64,000 bases of DNA from Roridomyces roridus (GCA_029378245.1 JARKIF010000002.1:2046001-2110000); one strand, 5' to 3'; positions 20,059 to 32,375 are shown, numbered from the stretch's first letter. Notes: generated by a model not told the origin, from the letters alone. Translations and numbers: made by a program.

Positions 20059-21833
20059 ATGCCTGCTGCGCTTGAACGACCACCACGACGAACTCTGTTC
20101 ACCTTCGCAGCCTCTTTCATCTGCATCTCCATACTCATCTCCCTTTGGCTGAGGCAACCGATCAGAAACTCTTTGGACTTGACAACAACAACAGAAATGA
20201 CCCACGGCAAATACATGGTCGGCTAGTGCGTGCTCCCCACACCCCGCGTCCTGGTAATTCATTCCACTCAGTTTTGTGAATTGGTACATACTTTCAATGG
20301 CCAAGCGCTCGAAGCTAACCTGCGTCAAGGGGGATTTACGGTCGCAAATTCCCGCCATCACTCATTCCAACCGATCTTACACACATTCTCTACGCGTTCG
20401 CCGACATCCAGCAAGATGGCACGGTCATCCTGTCGGATGTATGGGCAGATAAAGACATACATTACCCCGGGGACTCTTGGGAAGACACCGGCAACAATCT
20501 ATACGGTTATACTTTCATTCTCTTGAACAACTTCAGTTCCAACATCTCGTAGGCAATTTCAAGGCGATTTACAATCTGAAGAAACAAAATCGGCATCTCA
20601 AGGTACTTCTCTCCATCGGAGGGTGGACATATAGCCTCAAATTCCACTCTGTGGTCATCTCCCCTGCCGCTCGGGCTCAATTCGTCCGTTCCTCGATCAA
20701 AATTTTGGAGGACTACGTAAGTTATCGCATTGAAGGGAAAGATAGCACCCCAAACGTCTTTTTCAGGCGCTTGATGGGCTTGATGTGGATTATGAGTACC
20801 CGTCTGACAAGCACCAAGCGGCGGGTTACACCGAGTTGTTGAAAGAACTCCGTCACGGACTGGATGAACACGCGAGGCGCCCTGGACCTAACTCCCCGCC
20901 TCGAGATTACAAATATCTCCTGACTGTGCGTGTACTCGTCGGGTTAATTGTTTTACGGCTGGATTATTCCGCAGATCGCTGCTCCATGCGGACCCGACAA
21001 TTACCAGAAATTACACGTCAAAGAAATGGACAGATATCTTGACTTTTGGAATCTAATGGCGTAAGTCTAACCTCCACAACCTCTCAGAACCTAAACCAAC
21101 CCGACTCAGGTATGACTTTGGTAAGGGTGTCGCGTTCGCACCTAGAAATCATCTAAATATTCTTAGCGGGGTCTTGGGACAGCGTCGCTAACCACCAAGT
21201 TCGCTCGTCTCCCTCTGGCTTCCCTGTCTCTAATCCCGCCTTTGCAGGCCAACATCTACGGCGGTCCAATTAGTGCTAGCAAGTCTGTCGAATGGTACAT
21301 TAATCAAGGCGTCGAGCGCTCCAAGATCGTCTTGGGTGTCCCCCTCTACGGGCGATCTTTCATGAATACGGACGGCCCCGGCAAACCTTTCTCAGGGTAT
21401 TTTGTCACCTTTTCCTTTGACTCGGTCTAATCTTTCCACTAGAATCGGACCGGGAAGTTGGGAGCAAGGGGTTTACGACTATCGGAGTCTCCCCTTGCCC
21501 GGCGCGCACGTCTTCCGAGACGAGAAAGCTATGGCGAGTTGGTCGTACGACTACGAAAAGAAAGAAATGGTCAGTTATGATACGGAGGAAGTTGCGCGTT
21601 GGAAAGGCGAGTATATACGCAACGAGGGGTTGGGTGGTGCGATGGTTTGGGAACTCAGCGGCGACAAGGGGAGTTCGCGGGAAGGCATGGAGGGCGGGCC
21701 TGGCAAAGATCCGCAGCCAGGCCAGAGTCTCGTCAAGGTCGTCCAAGCGGCGATGGGCGAGAAGGATCGCAGCCCGAATTGGCTTGTGTACGACCACAGT
21801 CAGTTTGATAATGTGAGGAAAGGCATGGCTTGA
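20059..21833 (+). CDS. GH18 chitinase with N-terminal membrane anchor
   Basis: This is a chitin-cleaving class V chitinase. The start ATG 20059 is followed by a basic stretch and one hydrophobic segment ([19 protein letters not shown]) with no clear cleavage site, suggesting a type II anchor, so the enzyme would act at the membrane/wall face. Domain landmarks are [19 protein letters not shown] (made by two introns), [28 protein letters not shown], the catalytic motif [10 protein letters not shown] (three acids intact), [31 protein letters not shown] and the final [10 protein letters not shown] barrel strand. The C-terminus is short, with no chitin-binding module or GPI signal seen. The neighbour upstream, 161 bp away on the same strand, makes another wall polymer enzyme. 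Confidence 0.92.
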
Positions 21834-21868
21834 ATAATTGTACAATTTACATGTATCGCGTACAGAAA

Positions 21869-22638
21869 TTAGTTAATCGGCTGGTAGGCTCTGTTACCTG
21901 CGGCCCAGCGTTTGCCCTGGTCAGCGGCCACACCGGTGAGTATGACGGATATTGCAGTCAGGACTCCCAGAACCCAGGAAATTGCCGCCAAAATAATGCC
22001 CGAGCCTGAGTATTCAGAGCGTGAGCAACATCGCAGTACAATATCTGGTACTTACCAAGCTTGGCGTCCTCAAAAGTAGGATAACCACTCGTGCGATACA
22101 AGTCGGTGACGAGCGCAAACGCGACGAGCTGCAAGATGGCGTGAATGGTGACCAGGCCGGCAACGGCACGCCAAATCCGGCGTCGACGAGAGTGGGTGCT
22201 GCACAGTTGAGACACCGAGTACAGAATTGACTGAATACATACCTGACTCCGACGATAATGGCAAGGAAGGAGAGGACACCAAATCCAATGGACACCTCGG
22301 TCGCATACCCGGCGCCATTCCATGCAGCGCAAAAGTATTCATTGTCCTTGCAGTCGTCTTTCTTGCGGTCGGGGAACTTGCGGCATTCGAGCTTGTCAAA
22401 CTTGGACCCGCCGCCCGGTAGGTTTATAACCAGACGTTGGCAAGTCTGCTGTAAACCGTATTTCGCGACGTAGGTGGATTCGAAGGCCGAGTATTTCGCG
22501 ACGACCCTGTGCAAGGTTGGTGCCCGGTTAGTTCCCTGGTGGGATGACTTGCCAATCGGTTCTGGTGAGGGCTACCACAGTGAGAATGGTCGTAACCGCG
22601 ACCAATAAAGCGGTCAGAGCGTATGATGTTTTGCGCAT
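21869..22638 (-). CDS. Four-span membrane protein (claudin/SUR7-like layout)
   Basis: The start ATG 22638 gives MRKTSYALTALLVAVTTILT, the first membrane segment. A Cys-containing extracellular loop follows (LPGGGSKFDKLECRKFPDRK then KDNEYFCAAWNG). The remaining segments are VSIGFGVLSFLAIIVGV, the AVAGLVTIHAILQLVAFALV helix and FLGSWVLTAISVILTGVAA. It ends QGKRWAAGNRAYQPIN at TAA 21869-21871. Introns lie between the segments. The four-helix pattern with a cysteine-bearing first loop resembles fungal claudin-like proteins, but no family signature is clear enough to name it. It is convergent with the chitinase gene, with 35 bp between stops. Confidence 0.75.
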
Positions 22639-22849
22639 GGCGAACTTGAACTTGAAGTTGAAGACTCGGAAGACTCAGAAAGAGGTGAATGAGGGCTGCG
22701 GCCGCGCCTTTTGAGAGCTTTAGTTGTGCGGATGACGTCACAAATGAACGCGAACGAATGATCGGAGTCTGATCCTATTGAATGTCGGCAAGATGTCGGC
22801 GCGAATGATGGCAAGATTGTGTGGTCAACCACTTCCAACACAACTTCCC

Positions 22850-22921
22850 GTCTCTATAGTATAACGGTTAGTATGCTCGCTTGTGGCGCGATCGATATCG
22901 GTTCGATTCCGATTAGGGACA
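22850..22921 (+). tRNA. tRNA-His (GTG anticodon)
   Basis: A 72-nt cloverleaf without intron. The acceptor stem GTCTCTA pairs with TAGGGAC, the D arm is GTATAACGGTTAGTAT, and the anticodon loop CTTGTGG carries GTG. The T arm ATCGG-TTCGATT-CCGAT matches the B box consensus, and the A box lies in TAGTATAACGGTTAG. The discriminator base is A at 22921. One mismatch appears at the top of the anticodon stem. It is likely transcribed by Pol III independently of its neighbours. Confidence 0.9.
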
Positions 22922-22981
22922 TTTGACATCCTTTTTTGCACGCCGTCTCTGGACGCACAGCCAATAAACAACTTGTAGCGA

Positions 22982-23001
22982 TTCCGCAGTTGATATCAAA
23001 T
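22982..23001 (+). repeat. Inverted repeat, left copy
   Basis: TTCCGCAGTTGATATCAAAT, exactly reversed at 23846-23865. The core TTGATATCAA is itself a palindrome. Confidence 0.8.
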
Positions 23002-23845
23002 AATCTTATCAAATTTGATGGCGGCGGTGCACAGCAACCTTTGATCACAACAACTCGTGCCGAAATGTGCCGCTCAGCGAAACATTCCCAAGTCAAAGCA
23101 GCGGTGTTCCTGGACTACAGACAGACAAATCACAGTGGGCGAGTATCCCGTTACATTCTCTAGGCTACACAATCTGGTTGGGAGGTACATACAAGCAGAG
23201 AGAGGCAGAAGGGACGGAGGTGCTTCGAGACTCGACGCCGGACGGCGATGAGCAGCATCGATGGACCCAGACCACTCCATGGGGCTCGGGGCTCATATGG
23301 CGAGGAAGACACTGACACTAGCGTTCGCCTCAGCGACGGTCCACAGCGTGTACAGCAGCCGAAGGGGAAGGCGAATGGGGTGTCTCAGCGCCAGCGAGCA
23401 GTGCTGCCTGAGAAAGAAGAGGCGAGGCAAGCACTCACTGTCGCACCTCTACCCAGCCCAGCGAGTCATGAGCCCTTCCAACGCGTAAAATTGGTATTGT
23501 TCGCACGGAGGCGCTGATCAAGACAGGGTATTAATGGGCGAGAATCGAGAAGGGCATGAGTGCCGCACCTAGCGTCACCAATTGCACATTGCGAGGTCAA
23601 TCCATTGGCATGCCAAGGTCATGGCGGGCGAGTACCGAAGCTTTTGAGACCGGCGCCACTGAGAAGGCAGACGGACGGCTGGCGTCGATGACAGACGGCG
23701 GCGTGTAGCGAGCGTGGTGGTCGGCGTGAGGGAATAAACGTTGTTGTTCGTTGTTTCGCTTGACGGCTCTTGTCGGCAACTCGTCGGCACCCCCGATTGA
23801 GATCAACAGCTGCTGCGTGCGCCGGGATCAATTTCTTCAGATCAC

Positions 23846-23865
23846 ATTTGATATCAACTGCGGAA
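23846..23865 (-). repeat. Inverted repeat, right copy
   Basis: Exact reverse complement of 22982-23001. Beyond the 20 bp the flanks agree only weakly. Confidence 0.8.
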
Positions 23866-24025
23866 ATGCGATAAATACTGGTTGCCGCGCGATGGCCGAA
23901 TTTCACGTGACTTCACAATTTGGAAACAGCCTGGGTCAGTTCAAATTTACCCGTCTCACTGGTACTTTTGGAATTACGGTACACATGTAGATTCTGCCAA
24001 CAAGAGATACCAAAAAATGTCTATG

Positions 24026-26248
24026 CTACGCTACACCCTGCACTACGTCCGGGTAGGTTTGAGCAATCAACGCAAACAACGCTGGGGCACGAAGCGCCAG
24101 GATTTGCGGATCTTCGCCCAACCCGACAAAACTAGAAAAAAATCAGGAAAAGCAAAATGAAAGTCGCGGGCACGTACATCGTAGACACACCCGCTTCGAT
24201 GGCGGACGACAGAGTCAATGAGCATTGCAGCCCAATCAAAAACGCAAACAGCACAACCGGCGCCGTATAGTTTCCGTCGGCGTTGTAGGATGGCGCAGTG
24301 ATGCGAAGGTAGAGATACGCAAATAGCGAAGAGAGTAGGCCAACGGCGTACCCACCCCACATTAACGCTTCGAACTATGAGCATTTTCAGGGCTTCCAGT
24401 AACGTATGGCTTACTCATTCCCACGAGAGAATCGTTCACTATGGCCGAGACACCGCGGTCTTGCAGCAATCGCCAAGTGTCCTTGGCAGCCGTGATATAC
24501 GGTTTTCCGTAGAGAGCTTCAGGATATAGTCAATAAAAGCACAAGGTGAACGAAATGTCAGCTCACCGATTTCAATGTACGCGTAACGGTTGAAATATTC
24601 GACCATCGACTCTATGTACAGGTTAGGCAGTAGCAGCAACTTGAAGCAGAAAAACACACCAATTATCCCAACGAAACACGCAGCGCAGCATGCCAGACAG
24701 GCCTCGACAGCTATAGACAAAGTCAGTGAAGTCATGCAGGAAAAAGAGCACTCACGATGTCCGTCGGCATTCGCAGAGTTCTCCGCCGCACGAAGAATCA
24801 TCTTGATCAACTCTAACAGCGTCACAATCAGAGAACCAAAGGCGATCGAACCCAGCGACAAAGTCGAGGAGCGGCCAAAGGCAGATAGGGTCGGGTGCTT
24901 GGGCTTTGCGGTCGATGAGTCGAGTAACAAGAAAGTTCGGGCAAAGCATACCATGTCACCCTCCCCGCGCGGTCCGAAATAGTACCAGCAGCCGTATGGC
25001 CCACCAGCCAGAGTGGCGAGGGCAACATTTCCAACGACTTGTGATGTCCAGAGGAACGAAAAGACTTCGAAGAATATCAGCCCAGCGACCTACGCGGCAG
25101 TTAGCATTGAAATAAGATGAAAAAGAGCTGAATTTTACCTTTCCTGAAGAGCAGGACGTTGTTTCGCAGGCTGGAACAGAATGAATACTTGCAGCTGGCA
25201 TACAAATGAATACGAACAGGGATTTCCTGGCGTCCACTTGGTGTATGTGGCAATTGCAGTGAAAGTGAACCACCTGTCGTAAAATGAGAGGATTGCCGTG
25301 GAATATAAGAAAGACGGACACAGCCAAGAGTGCTTGGAAGATGAGCGCGCTGAATGCCACCACATAGACCGAGATGTGGTGCTTGCTAACATCCATCACA
25401 ACCTGAAGCAGTAAAGCAGCTAATGGTATGCGCGACTTGAAGCCAAAATATGAAAGGATGGACAGAAGCGCTATAACGGTGAATCTGAAAATTTCAGTTT
25501 GATGTTGGATGAAATTGCTGGGAATCAAACATTATGGCTCCAGAGTAGTATTTCGTAATCCAATAATACACTGAAACTGTTCAGTGGACGCGGAAATCAC
25601 CAAGGACGTTAATACCGCAAATGCCGCTGAAATGACAGATGAGATGGAATGCAGGCAAACAACGAATAACTCAACATGTTGAGCGCAATCGACAAGAGGA
25701 GGGTTATATGCATGATGACTAGGGACGTGAGCTTCCAGATAAAAACAAACGTAACGAGCAGTACTTTTGGTGAAGGCACGGACGAGCTGCCGCCAAGATC
25801 AGTGCCAAGAATAGGGACGAGTTGGAAGCACGGACCATGAGGTAGACAGCAGACAACAAGAGCGCTGCAGCAGTAACCAACAGAAGCAGGTAGACCGTGC
25901 TGCGGTTCAAGGAGACGTGTGTCCCGGTCGAGTCCTTGCCCAGTCCACCACCGAGGCCACTGTCTTTGGCCCAAGAAGATATGACTATTCCTGATAGTGC
26001 ACCGAAGGCAGCTAGCTATTTCTTTTTTTTGGTTTTGAACTAGGCGAAGGCGGAGGGAGGCGTACTTGGAGACAGAAAAGTATCAGAAAGATTGGATCGT
26101 TGACTCTCTTCTTCGGTTTGAACCTATCATTTTCATAAGGGGACTTTGTGTCCGAGTAGAATGGCTCGGAGGGCGGAGCGTATTGCTGATACTTGGGCGC
26201 GTAGGGCTCGGTAGGCGGAAGATAGGGTCCAGGTGGATAGTTGGACAT
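24026..26248 (-). CDS. PNS1: Pns1-type choline transporter-like (SLC44/CTL) membrane protein
   Basis: This belongs to the choline transporter-like family; the substrate in fungi is not settled. ATG 26248 starts a Pro/Tyr-rich cytosolic tail (MSNYPPGPYLPPTEPYAPKY) before the first helix (DPIFLILFCLQ). Family signatures are seen in order: LGSIAFGSLIVTLLELIKMI followed by LRAAENSANADGH, the YFNRYAYIEI segment, DTWRLLQDRGVSAIVNDSLV, AVGLLSSLFAYLYLRITAPS, and VVLFAFLIGLQCSLTLSSAI then EAGVST. A strong GTACGT donor and TTTCTAG acceptor give the last exon FVGLGEDPQILALRAPALFA, ending TYPDVVQGVA at TAG 24026-24028. Exons are numerous and short between 24.4 and 26.0 kb, and some there were not resolved base by base. 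Confidence 0.85.
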
Positions 26249-26404
26249 GGCCGTATTTGCAAGAAGAATGTTGTTACAGCCATGGCGCGCTTTGTTTACG
26301 TACATCAACGGCTCAGGGGCACTCGGTTACTCCGGGCGCTACAAATAATCCTTCAAGTATGCTAAGTAACAAGTACATTGCTGATTTATTATTACAAGTA
26401 CACC

Positions 26405-27653
26405 CTAAGCGCTGGGGGAAGAAGACCCCTTCTTGAACCGGACGACGAGGACGGTTATATTGTCCGACGTATGATTTGCGATCGCGTCTCTTAGTAGCAT
26501 TTGACTGGCAACTTGAGCATCCTCGGTTTCACGTATCAGGTCGACGGCGGCTTGGTCGCTCGTCACATCCCAGAGCTGTGCAAGCAATGAGTGCTATAAC
26601 AGGAAGTAATGGCAACAACATACCCCGTCGCATGCCAAAATTAGGAATTCATCCTCGTCGCAGAGCTCCGTTTCTGTTGTGTATGGAGCACCGACGACAA
26701 ACTCTTTCATCGAAGAGTCACCGAGACTCCGCGTGACGGCCAAGACGCCGTTGACGCGCCCACTCATCACAAATCCGCCGGCATCAATTATGCGCTTGGC
26801 TTCCTGCTTGTCCGAGCCCTTGTGGTCATACGTCAAACGGACTGCCCTGCCTGCACGACAGAGAACACCTCTCGCATCCCCCGCGTTGGCGCAGTACAAT
26901 ACGCGTCTAGCTGTGGACGGGGGTACAACCGCAGTGACGCCTTCCGCGGATGATTTCACCGAAAGCGGGGACTGGGAGCGAGAGGTCTTGGGGGAACTGG
27001 AGCCGCTAAGACTCTTGAGCGCATTGCGTAGACGGCCCCCCGTGAGGGATCTCTTCTTCTTCTTGGGGCTGCTGACTTCTTCGCCAGAATGAAGACTCTC
27101 GACACTGTCGACGCTGACATCGTCCGCGTCTTGTGAGGGCGGAAGGAAGGATTGGTGGCCGTCTTGGTCCTCGATACGAAGGAAGGCCGTCACTGCAGTA
27201 CATCCGGAATGAATCTTGCCGGCAGATTCCTCGCACATGCGAGATAGACTCTCATCTACATCATGGAATGTCTGGTTGAGGACATCTGGAATGGGCATCG
27301 CTAGCCGCTTCATGGAGGACAGAAGATACTAGAGAGGTGTCAGTGATTGCATAGCTAGGTAGATGGACGCATACTTGATGGAAATGAGCTCCACACCACT
27401 CGGCGGCATGCTTACCAGCATGGCCATCGAAGACGGCGAAGAAGCCCTGGCCACGGACACCAGCAAAGTCGACAACAAACGAGTGCGCATCCTCCATAGT
27501 TCTGCGGGTGCCCTTGTCCTCGGAGACGCCCACTTGGAAGGCTGTATTCTTGATAGCATGTCTGTTGAGAACGCCGTAGGTATCGACCTCGGCGGTGGTG
27601 ATAGACTGGGAGCGTGCGTTGAGATTGTCTGAGAACATAGTAGTGGAGGACAA
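26405..27653 (-). CDS. PP2C-type protein phosphatase (Ptc1-like)
   Basis: A metal-dependent Ser/Thr phosphatase. Conserved motifs are all present: VSEDKGTRRTMEDAHSFV, GFFAVFDGHAGKHAA (metal-binding Asp and Gly), GRVNGVLAVTRSLGDSSMKE, TELCDEDEFLILACDGVWDV and the closing HTSDNITVLVVRFKKG with the final metal-binding Asp. A Ser/Lys-rich insertion (KKKRSLTGGRLRNALKSLSG and following) sits between motifs in the middle, longer than in yeast Ptc1, and could be regulatory. The start ATG 27653 is followed 15 bp later by another in-frame ATG, either of which may be used. It is divergent from the eIF5-mimic gene with 146 bp between starts, suggesting a shared promoter region. Confidence 0.9.
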
Positions 27654-27799
27654 AAGAGGTGTTGTGGTCGCTTAAATATGGAGACTGGCAAAGGCCAAAG
27701 CGTGCATGTAATTGTCTGGGTCAAGATTGATTGGTGAGTTCGTCTTGTGGTCATCGATCACTCCCTTCCTTCTGCCCACCTTCCTTCTGCCCACAGTGC

Positions 27800-29351
27800 A
27801 TGTCTACGACTTCCGCCGCAAAGCCCTCGCTTCAAGGCGTACGAATCAAGGCACGCAAGGGCGCAGTCAAGGCACACGCAAAGCACGAACCCACCGGTTT
27901 GTCTCTGCCAAGAAAATTCGGCCAATCTTGCTCACTTTGCCCCAGTCTTCAGAGATCAGCTTTACAAGCACCTCGAAACGGTTCAGGAAGACGATTTCGA
28001 CTCATTCGCAACAAAGCTAGTCCAGGCGGGATCCACCCTCGAGTTCCTTAAATATGCAGACGCCTTGTTCGAGATCGTGCTGGTTGGCGGTCTCCTCCAG
28101 CCAGGAGGCAGCTACGTCGATGACGGCGCCCCAGTCTCGCCGTTCACCATCTTCAATGCCAAGGATCCGGTTCAGGTGGAGGACTTGAAAAAGTACATCG
28201 AGGTTCTCAACAAGCTTATTAGAAGGTGCGTGGTCTGCATACTCGGTCGTCTGTCTACCTCATCTTTTTTTCTCCCAGATACAAGTATCTCCAGAGGCCC
28301 CTCGAAGAGTCCGCCCTTCCGGGCCTTCTCCAATATATCCACCGCTGGTCTGCTGTCCAGAAGGACAAACTCGCCCTCGCAACAGGCCTGCTCATTGCCC
28401 AGGGCCTCGCCAACGCATCGTGCCTGCAGAGTCTGACCAAGGACCACTTGATCAAAGACAGTGCGTCGTTTCAAAGATTGTTCACCACCGTCGCTCATGT
28501 TAGTTAGATGTATCGCTCACGGTCGTCACCCTCATCTTCCGTGCCTACCTAAGCGAGCAGTCGATGGACCATCTCGCGGGAACCTTGAAACGCGCCGGCA
28601 TCAGGGATCTCCTTCTCTTCTTCCCCACCAACAAGCGCACTGCCAAGGACCTCGAGGACCACTTCAAGAAGGAAAACCTTGGGCCGGTGGCCGAGTGGTG
28701 GCTCAAGAAGCAGTATGCTGCAGTCAAGGACAGCATCGTAAGGGATCTGAAGGACCTCTGCGAGCGGGAAGAGCCTCCCGAACAGGTGCGTCTCTCCAAA
28801 TTTCCCTGACAACGTTTAATTTGCGGCAGATTGTCGAGGCCATCAAAACGCGACAGGAAGAATCGCCGATTCCAGAATCGGAACTCATCCAGTGTATCTG
28901 GCAGGGCCTGATGGCCTCTGTCGACTGGAGTGCGCGGCCTGATCAGATCGAGGGTCTCGCTCTCCGCGAAGTTGGCGTGCGTCGCATCTTGCCTTTTCTC
29001 TCAGCACACTCACCCTCGGCGCAGAAATATACCTCCGTCCTCCAACCGTTCTGCAATGGTGCCAAGACCGAAGTTACCCTCATCAATGTCGTTCAAGTGT
29101 ATTGTTATGAAGACACGCGCATCATCAAGGCGTTTCCCCAGATTCTCAAAGTTCTGTACAATAAGGACTGTATTTCAGACCAAGCCATCATATATTGGCA
29201 CCAGAAGGGCTCTAGACCGCAGGGTAGGCAGCATTTCTTGAAGAGCACCGAGGCACTTGTCAAAGTCAGTACCATCCATTCCACCTCAATCACCCTCTCA
29301 TCCCTTGCACAGTTTCTCCAGGAGGATGACGATAGTGAGGAAGAGGATTAG
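27800..29351 (+). CDS. eIF5-mimic protein (BZW1/2-like) with W2 domain
   Basis: In animals these proteins compete with eIF5 for eIF2 and tighten start-codon choice. The ATG at 27800 gives MSTTSAAKPSLQGVRIKARK. After the first intron the conserved core runs through VFRDQLYKHLETVQEDDFDS, KYADALFEIVLVGGLLQPGG, YKYLQRPLEESALPGLLQYI, ALATGLLIAQGLANASCLQS and FRAYLSEQSMDHLAGTLKRA. The C-terminal W2/eIF5C-type helical region is seen in VAEWWLKKQYAAVKDSIVRD and QAIIYWHQKGSRPQGRQHFL. It ends with the acidic tail EDDDSEEED, typical for eIF5-family C-termini that bind partners. Five or six introns are present. The stop is TAG 29349-29351. Confidence 0.92.
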
Positions 29352-29463
29352 ATAGATTCGTAAACATGTATTTTTTCCGCGAAAAAAATTGGGACCACAG
29401 ACGAGATCCAAGAAAGCAAAATACGAGAAACAGCAATAATAGACAACATTTTTGTGAGTGTTT

Positions 29464-32182
29464 TCACCAAGCCTCCGGCATGGGCACCAAATCACCCGTC
29501 CAGCCATTAGCGCCAGCCATTTGAAGAAAGATGCCGTCGTGTCCGTTCGGGGGCAGTCCCAGGTCGGCCAAACTCTGCAAGGCGGATCAGGGCCATTCTA
29601 AAGCAGAGCAAGACGGAAACAAACCTGCTCCTGGAGCCAAACGGGAATGGCGGACGGGCTGAATGTGCCGCGGTCGCTCGGCCATTGGAATCCCAACTCC
29701 TCCATCGTAAACGGCGGAGGAGCAGCTGGATCAATGAATGATGGGGAAACGATGAGACGCCCATCGGCGAGAAGCGGAGGCGGGGGCATTGAGGGTACCG
29801 GAGTGCTGATACCGCTCGAAAGCCCGACTTTGCGCCGTAGATTGGCAAGCATGATGCGTAGCGTCAGTGCATACCGCTCAGCCGCGACATCACTGAGTAG
29901 TTGGGCAAGCTGCTCCACCTGCGCGGTGATGGCGCCCAAATCCAACTCGGCTGGGAAGAGGCTGGCCATTTTAAGTAGGAAGAGTCCAGAGAACGCGGCA
30001 GTGACAAGGCTGTCGTGCACCGCATACCGGAGAGCAGCGCTACAGATCCAATGAGTAAACACGCCGCTACAAAAATGAAGCACATACCGGTATTCCGTTG
30101 ACGTCAAGAATATAGACAGGCAGTTGAAGGCTGCGTCCTTGGCCTGGAAGGCGAGCTCCCGCTGCTCAAACGGCATCTTGTCCCAGGCGACGCCCCGGAG
30201 AGCCACGCAGACGAGCCAAAGCTTGGCATAGTGTAATTCACCGGCAAGAATTTTTCGAAGAAGAGAATTTTCATCCATGCTTTGACCTAGACGGCAGTCA
30301 GAATCGTTGGGTGTATGTCTTTTATTATTTACGATGCAGTTCATCGCAATCGGTCCACCACTTGTCAAGCGCAATATTCGCACGGCGTATGAATGAAAGT
30401 GTATTGTGTCCAAACTCGCCGCGAACTGGCGCCAGTGTCTCGTAAATCTGAGCTGGAAAAACGTCAAAGGCTAAAAGGAGATGATGGGCATGATCGCACT
30501 CTTTTGTCCTATGAGCTCGACTTGAGAGATAAGCCGCACGTCGGTCGGAGAAGCCATAGGGTGAGTCAGCAAAAGCCGACAATGACGAATAGTGCTTTCG
30601 TCGCGCAGAACGATGGGGCGGCCGGTACCCAAGCTCATTCTAAAGACCCGGTCGGTGAGATAGACGGATAAATCATAAGGAACATACTGATGGTCAAACC
30701 AATACAGACAGAGCCAGATACGGGCAGAGGTGACTGAAAACAGTATATCAGCTGACGGAATCGCTTCCAGTGGAGTAGATACCGAGATCTCTTTCTTCCA
30801 CTTCCGTACGCTGCCTGCTATCGTCGGCCAGCTTCTCGAGAGCGCGATGGAGACCGAGATCCAGAGCCATACGCATGGCGTGGCCACTGGGCAGCCACCC
30901 GTTGGTGCTCCAAGCGGCCAGGAGTAGCATGCCTGAACGGACGGAATCAATTCAAGTCGGAGAAATGTGTTCTGGGGAAGCACCTTGTACGGCTTCTTTC
31001 CGTACAACCGGCCCAAATAGTGAGCTACGGGCGATTCCTTGTGCCTCTTCTAGACATTTATAAAAGGTAGGACTGAGAGGCCCATTGCCACTTCTTATTT
31101 TTCCAGCAACAGCAAGAATCGCGTCAAATGTCCACGGACTGCGTTCCATGAGGCTCTCATATGTGTCGTATCTGGATGCAAGTTAGGCAGGCCAAATGAG
31201 AAAATAGAAATACTCAATCAGGGTGAAAAAGAGGGATGAAAAAATGTGCGCCTTGCGGAACGTCAGACCAAACTCTCAACGGAGGAAAGAGAGATTCTCA
31301 CCTGAGAAGAACAGGTTAAACAGCTCTCTGGCCTCCGAGTCTGAGACCAACCCTTTTTCTACGACATGGGGAAACGCATTGCGAGGGATAGGTTCGGCGG
31401 CACGCTTGCGTTTTTTGACCCTGGGAGTAGAAGTCGAGGGCACGGCTGCAGCCTCGGCAGCAGCATTGGCGAGACCCTGTAGAGCCTCGATGGGTGCATT
31501 GAGAGTGGAGCGAGGAAGCGTATCCTCCGACTCGTCGTCAGACGAAGGGGCGGTGCTGGGAACAATGCCGTAAGTCGCATATTTGTGCGGCGGCGGGGCA
31601 AAACCGGGAAGCGGGGGGAAGGGCCTGCGATCTGGAGGAGGGGCGGCATAGTCATGGTGAGCGCTGCTCGATGCACTGGGCGCAGGCCGGGGCGGTGGTT
31701 GGGTCTGGGGCTGGACAACATTCAAAATGCGGTCCAGGGACGACTGGATGCCAATCATCTGGCTCTGCATGACGAGGTACTGGCCCTCGAGACGAGAGAG
31801 ACGGTCGAGGCCTGGGCCGTTGATGGCATTATTGGCGGCAGCAGGCTTCTTGTCTGGCTTTTCAAAGACGCAGAGGGTACCACTAAGCTGACAACGACGG
31901 CAAGGGGCCTGTGGCGGGCCGTGGGCCAGTGAGTCCCGGTATCTTGCCGAATCATTTGAATCTCACCTCTCCTTCGCAGCGGTTCTTGCCTTTACGACAA
32001 TTCGTACAAGCTCTGTATCCGGCCTTTAGAACGAGAGAGCCTAACGCTGGAATTGCCCACCTTGCACCACGCTTCGGTATGTGCGCGCTTTGTGGGCTGT
32101 CTGCACCGTTGTCGTTGGTGCGACGGCGTTTTGCAGCGTTTTCTGAGCCGTTGGAGACCGAGGCAGTGGGGCTGAGGGACAT
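29464..32182 (-). CDS. Zn2Cys6 fungal transcription factor
   Basis: A DNA-binding regulator with a Gal4-type zinc cluster near its N-terminus: ACTNCRKGKNRCEGE, then after an intron PCRRCQLSGTLCVF, giving six Cys in the expected spacing. The ATG at 32182 starts MSLSPTASVSNGSENAAKRR with a basic RRRTND patch. A short coiled segment follows (LDRLSRLEGQYLVMQSQMIG), then a Pro-rich linker and a nuclear-type basic RVKKRKRAAEP. The fungal-specific middle homology region is clear: GMLLLAAWSTNGWLPSGHAM followed by RMALDLGLHRALEKL, and later IWLCLYWFDHQYVPYDL. The C-terminus ends GWTGDLVPMPEAW at TGA 29464-29466. Target genes cannot be inferred from position. Confidence 0.9.
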
Positions 32183-32375
32183 ATGGGCGACGGTGTTGTG
32201 GGTGCTAGCTGGAGGAGGCCAACTCCGTACGGCGCATTTGATTCGGCTCCCACGCCTGATACCGGCAAGCAAAGCAAAGCACGGGTGCAACCCAATTGGG
32301 ACATTCCATCAAACAGAATTCCAGGTTGTTTCCAGTCCACATGTAGCCCGGACTGTCGTGCTACTTTACAACCCC

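Larger units (their letters stand above)
22922..24025. other. Gene-poor stretch with a 20-bp inverted repeat pair
   Basis: About 1.1 kb without a convincing gene on either strand. Short open frames (for example 23261-23488 plus, starting MDPDHSMGLGAHMARKTLTL) show no family resemblance or splice support. Identical 20-bp sequences in opposite orientation lie at 22982-23001 and 23846-23865 and enclose most of the region. Confidence 0.55.

Noticed and set aside
23261..23488. Short plus-strand frame starting MDPDHSMGLGAHMARKTLTL as a mitochondrial assembly factor
   Set aside because: The start vaguely suggested a small mitochondrial protein, but no downstream motif or intron supports it.
30393..30671. 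Plus-strand frame inside the Zn2Cys6 gene
   Set aside because: Antisense to well-conserved exons of the transcription factor.
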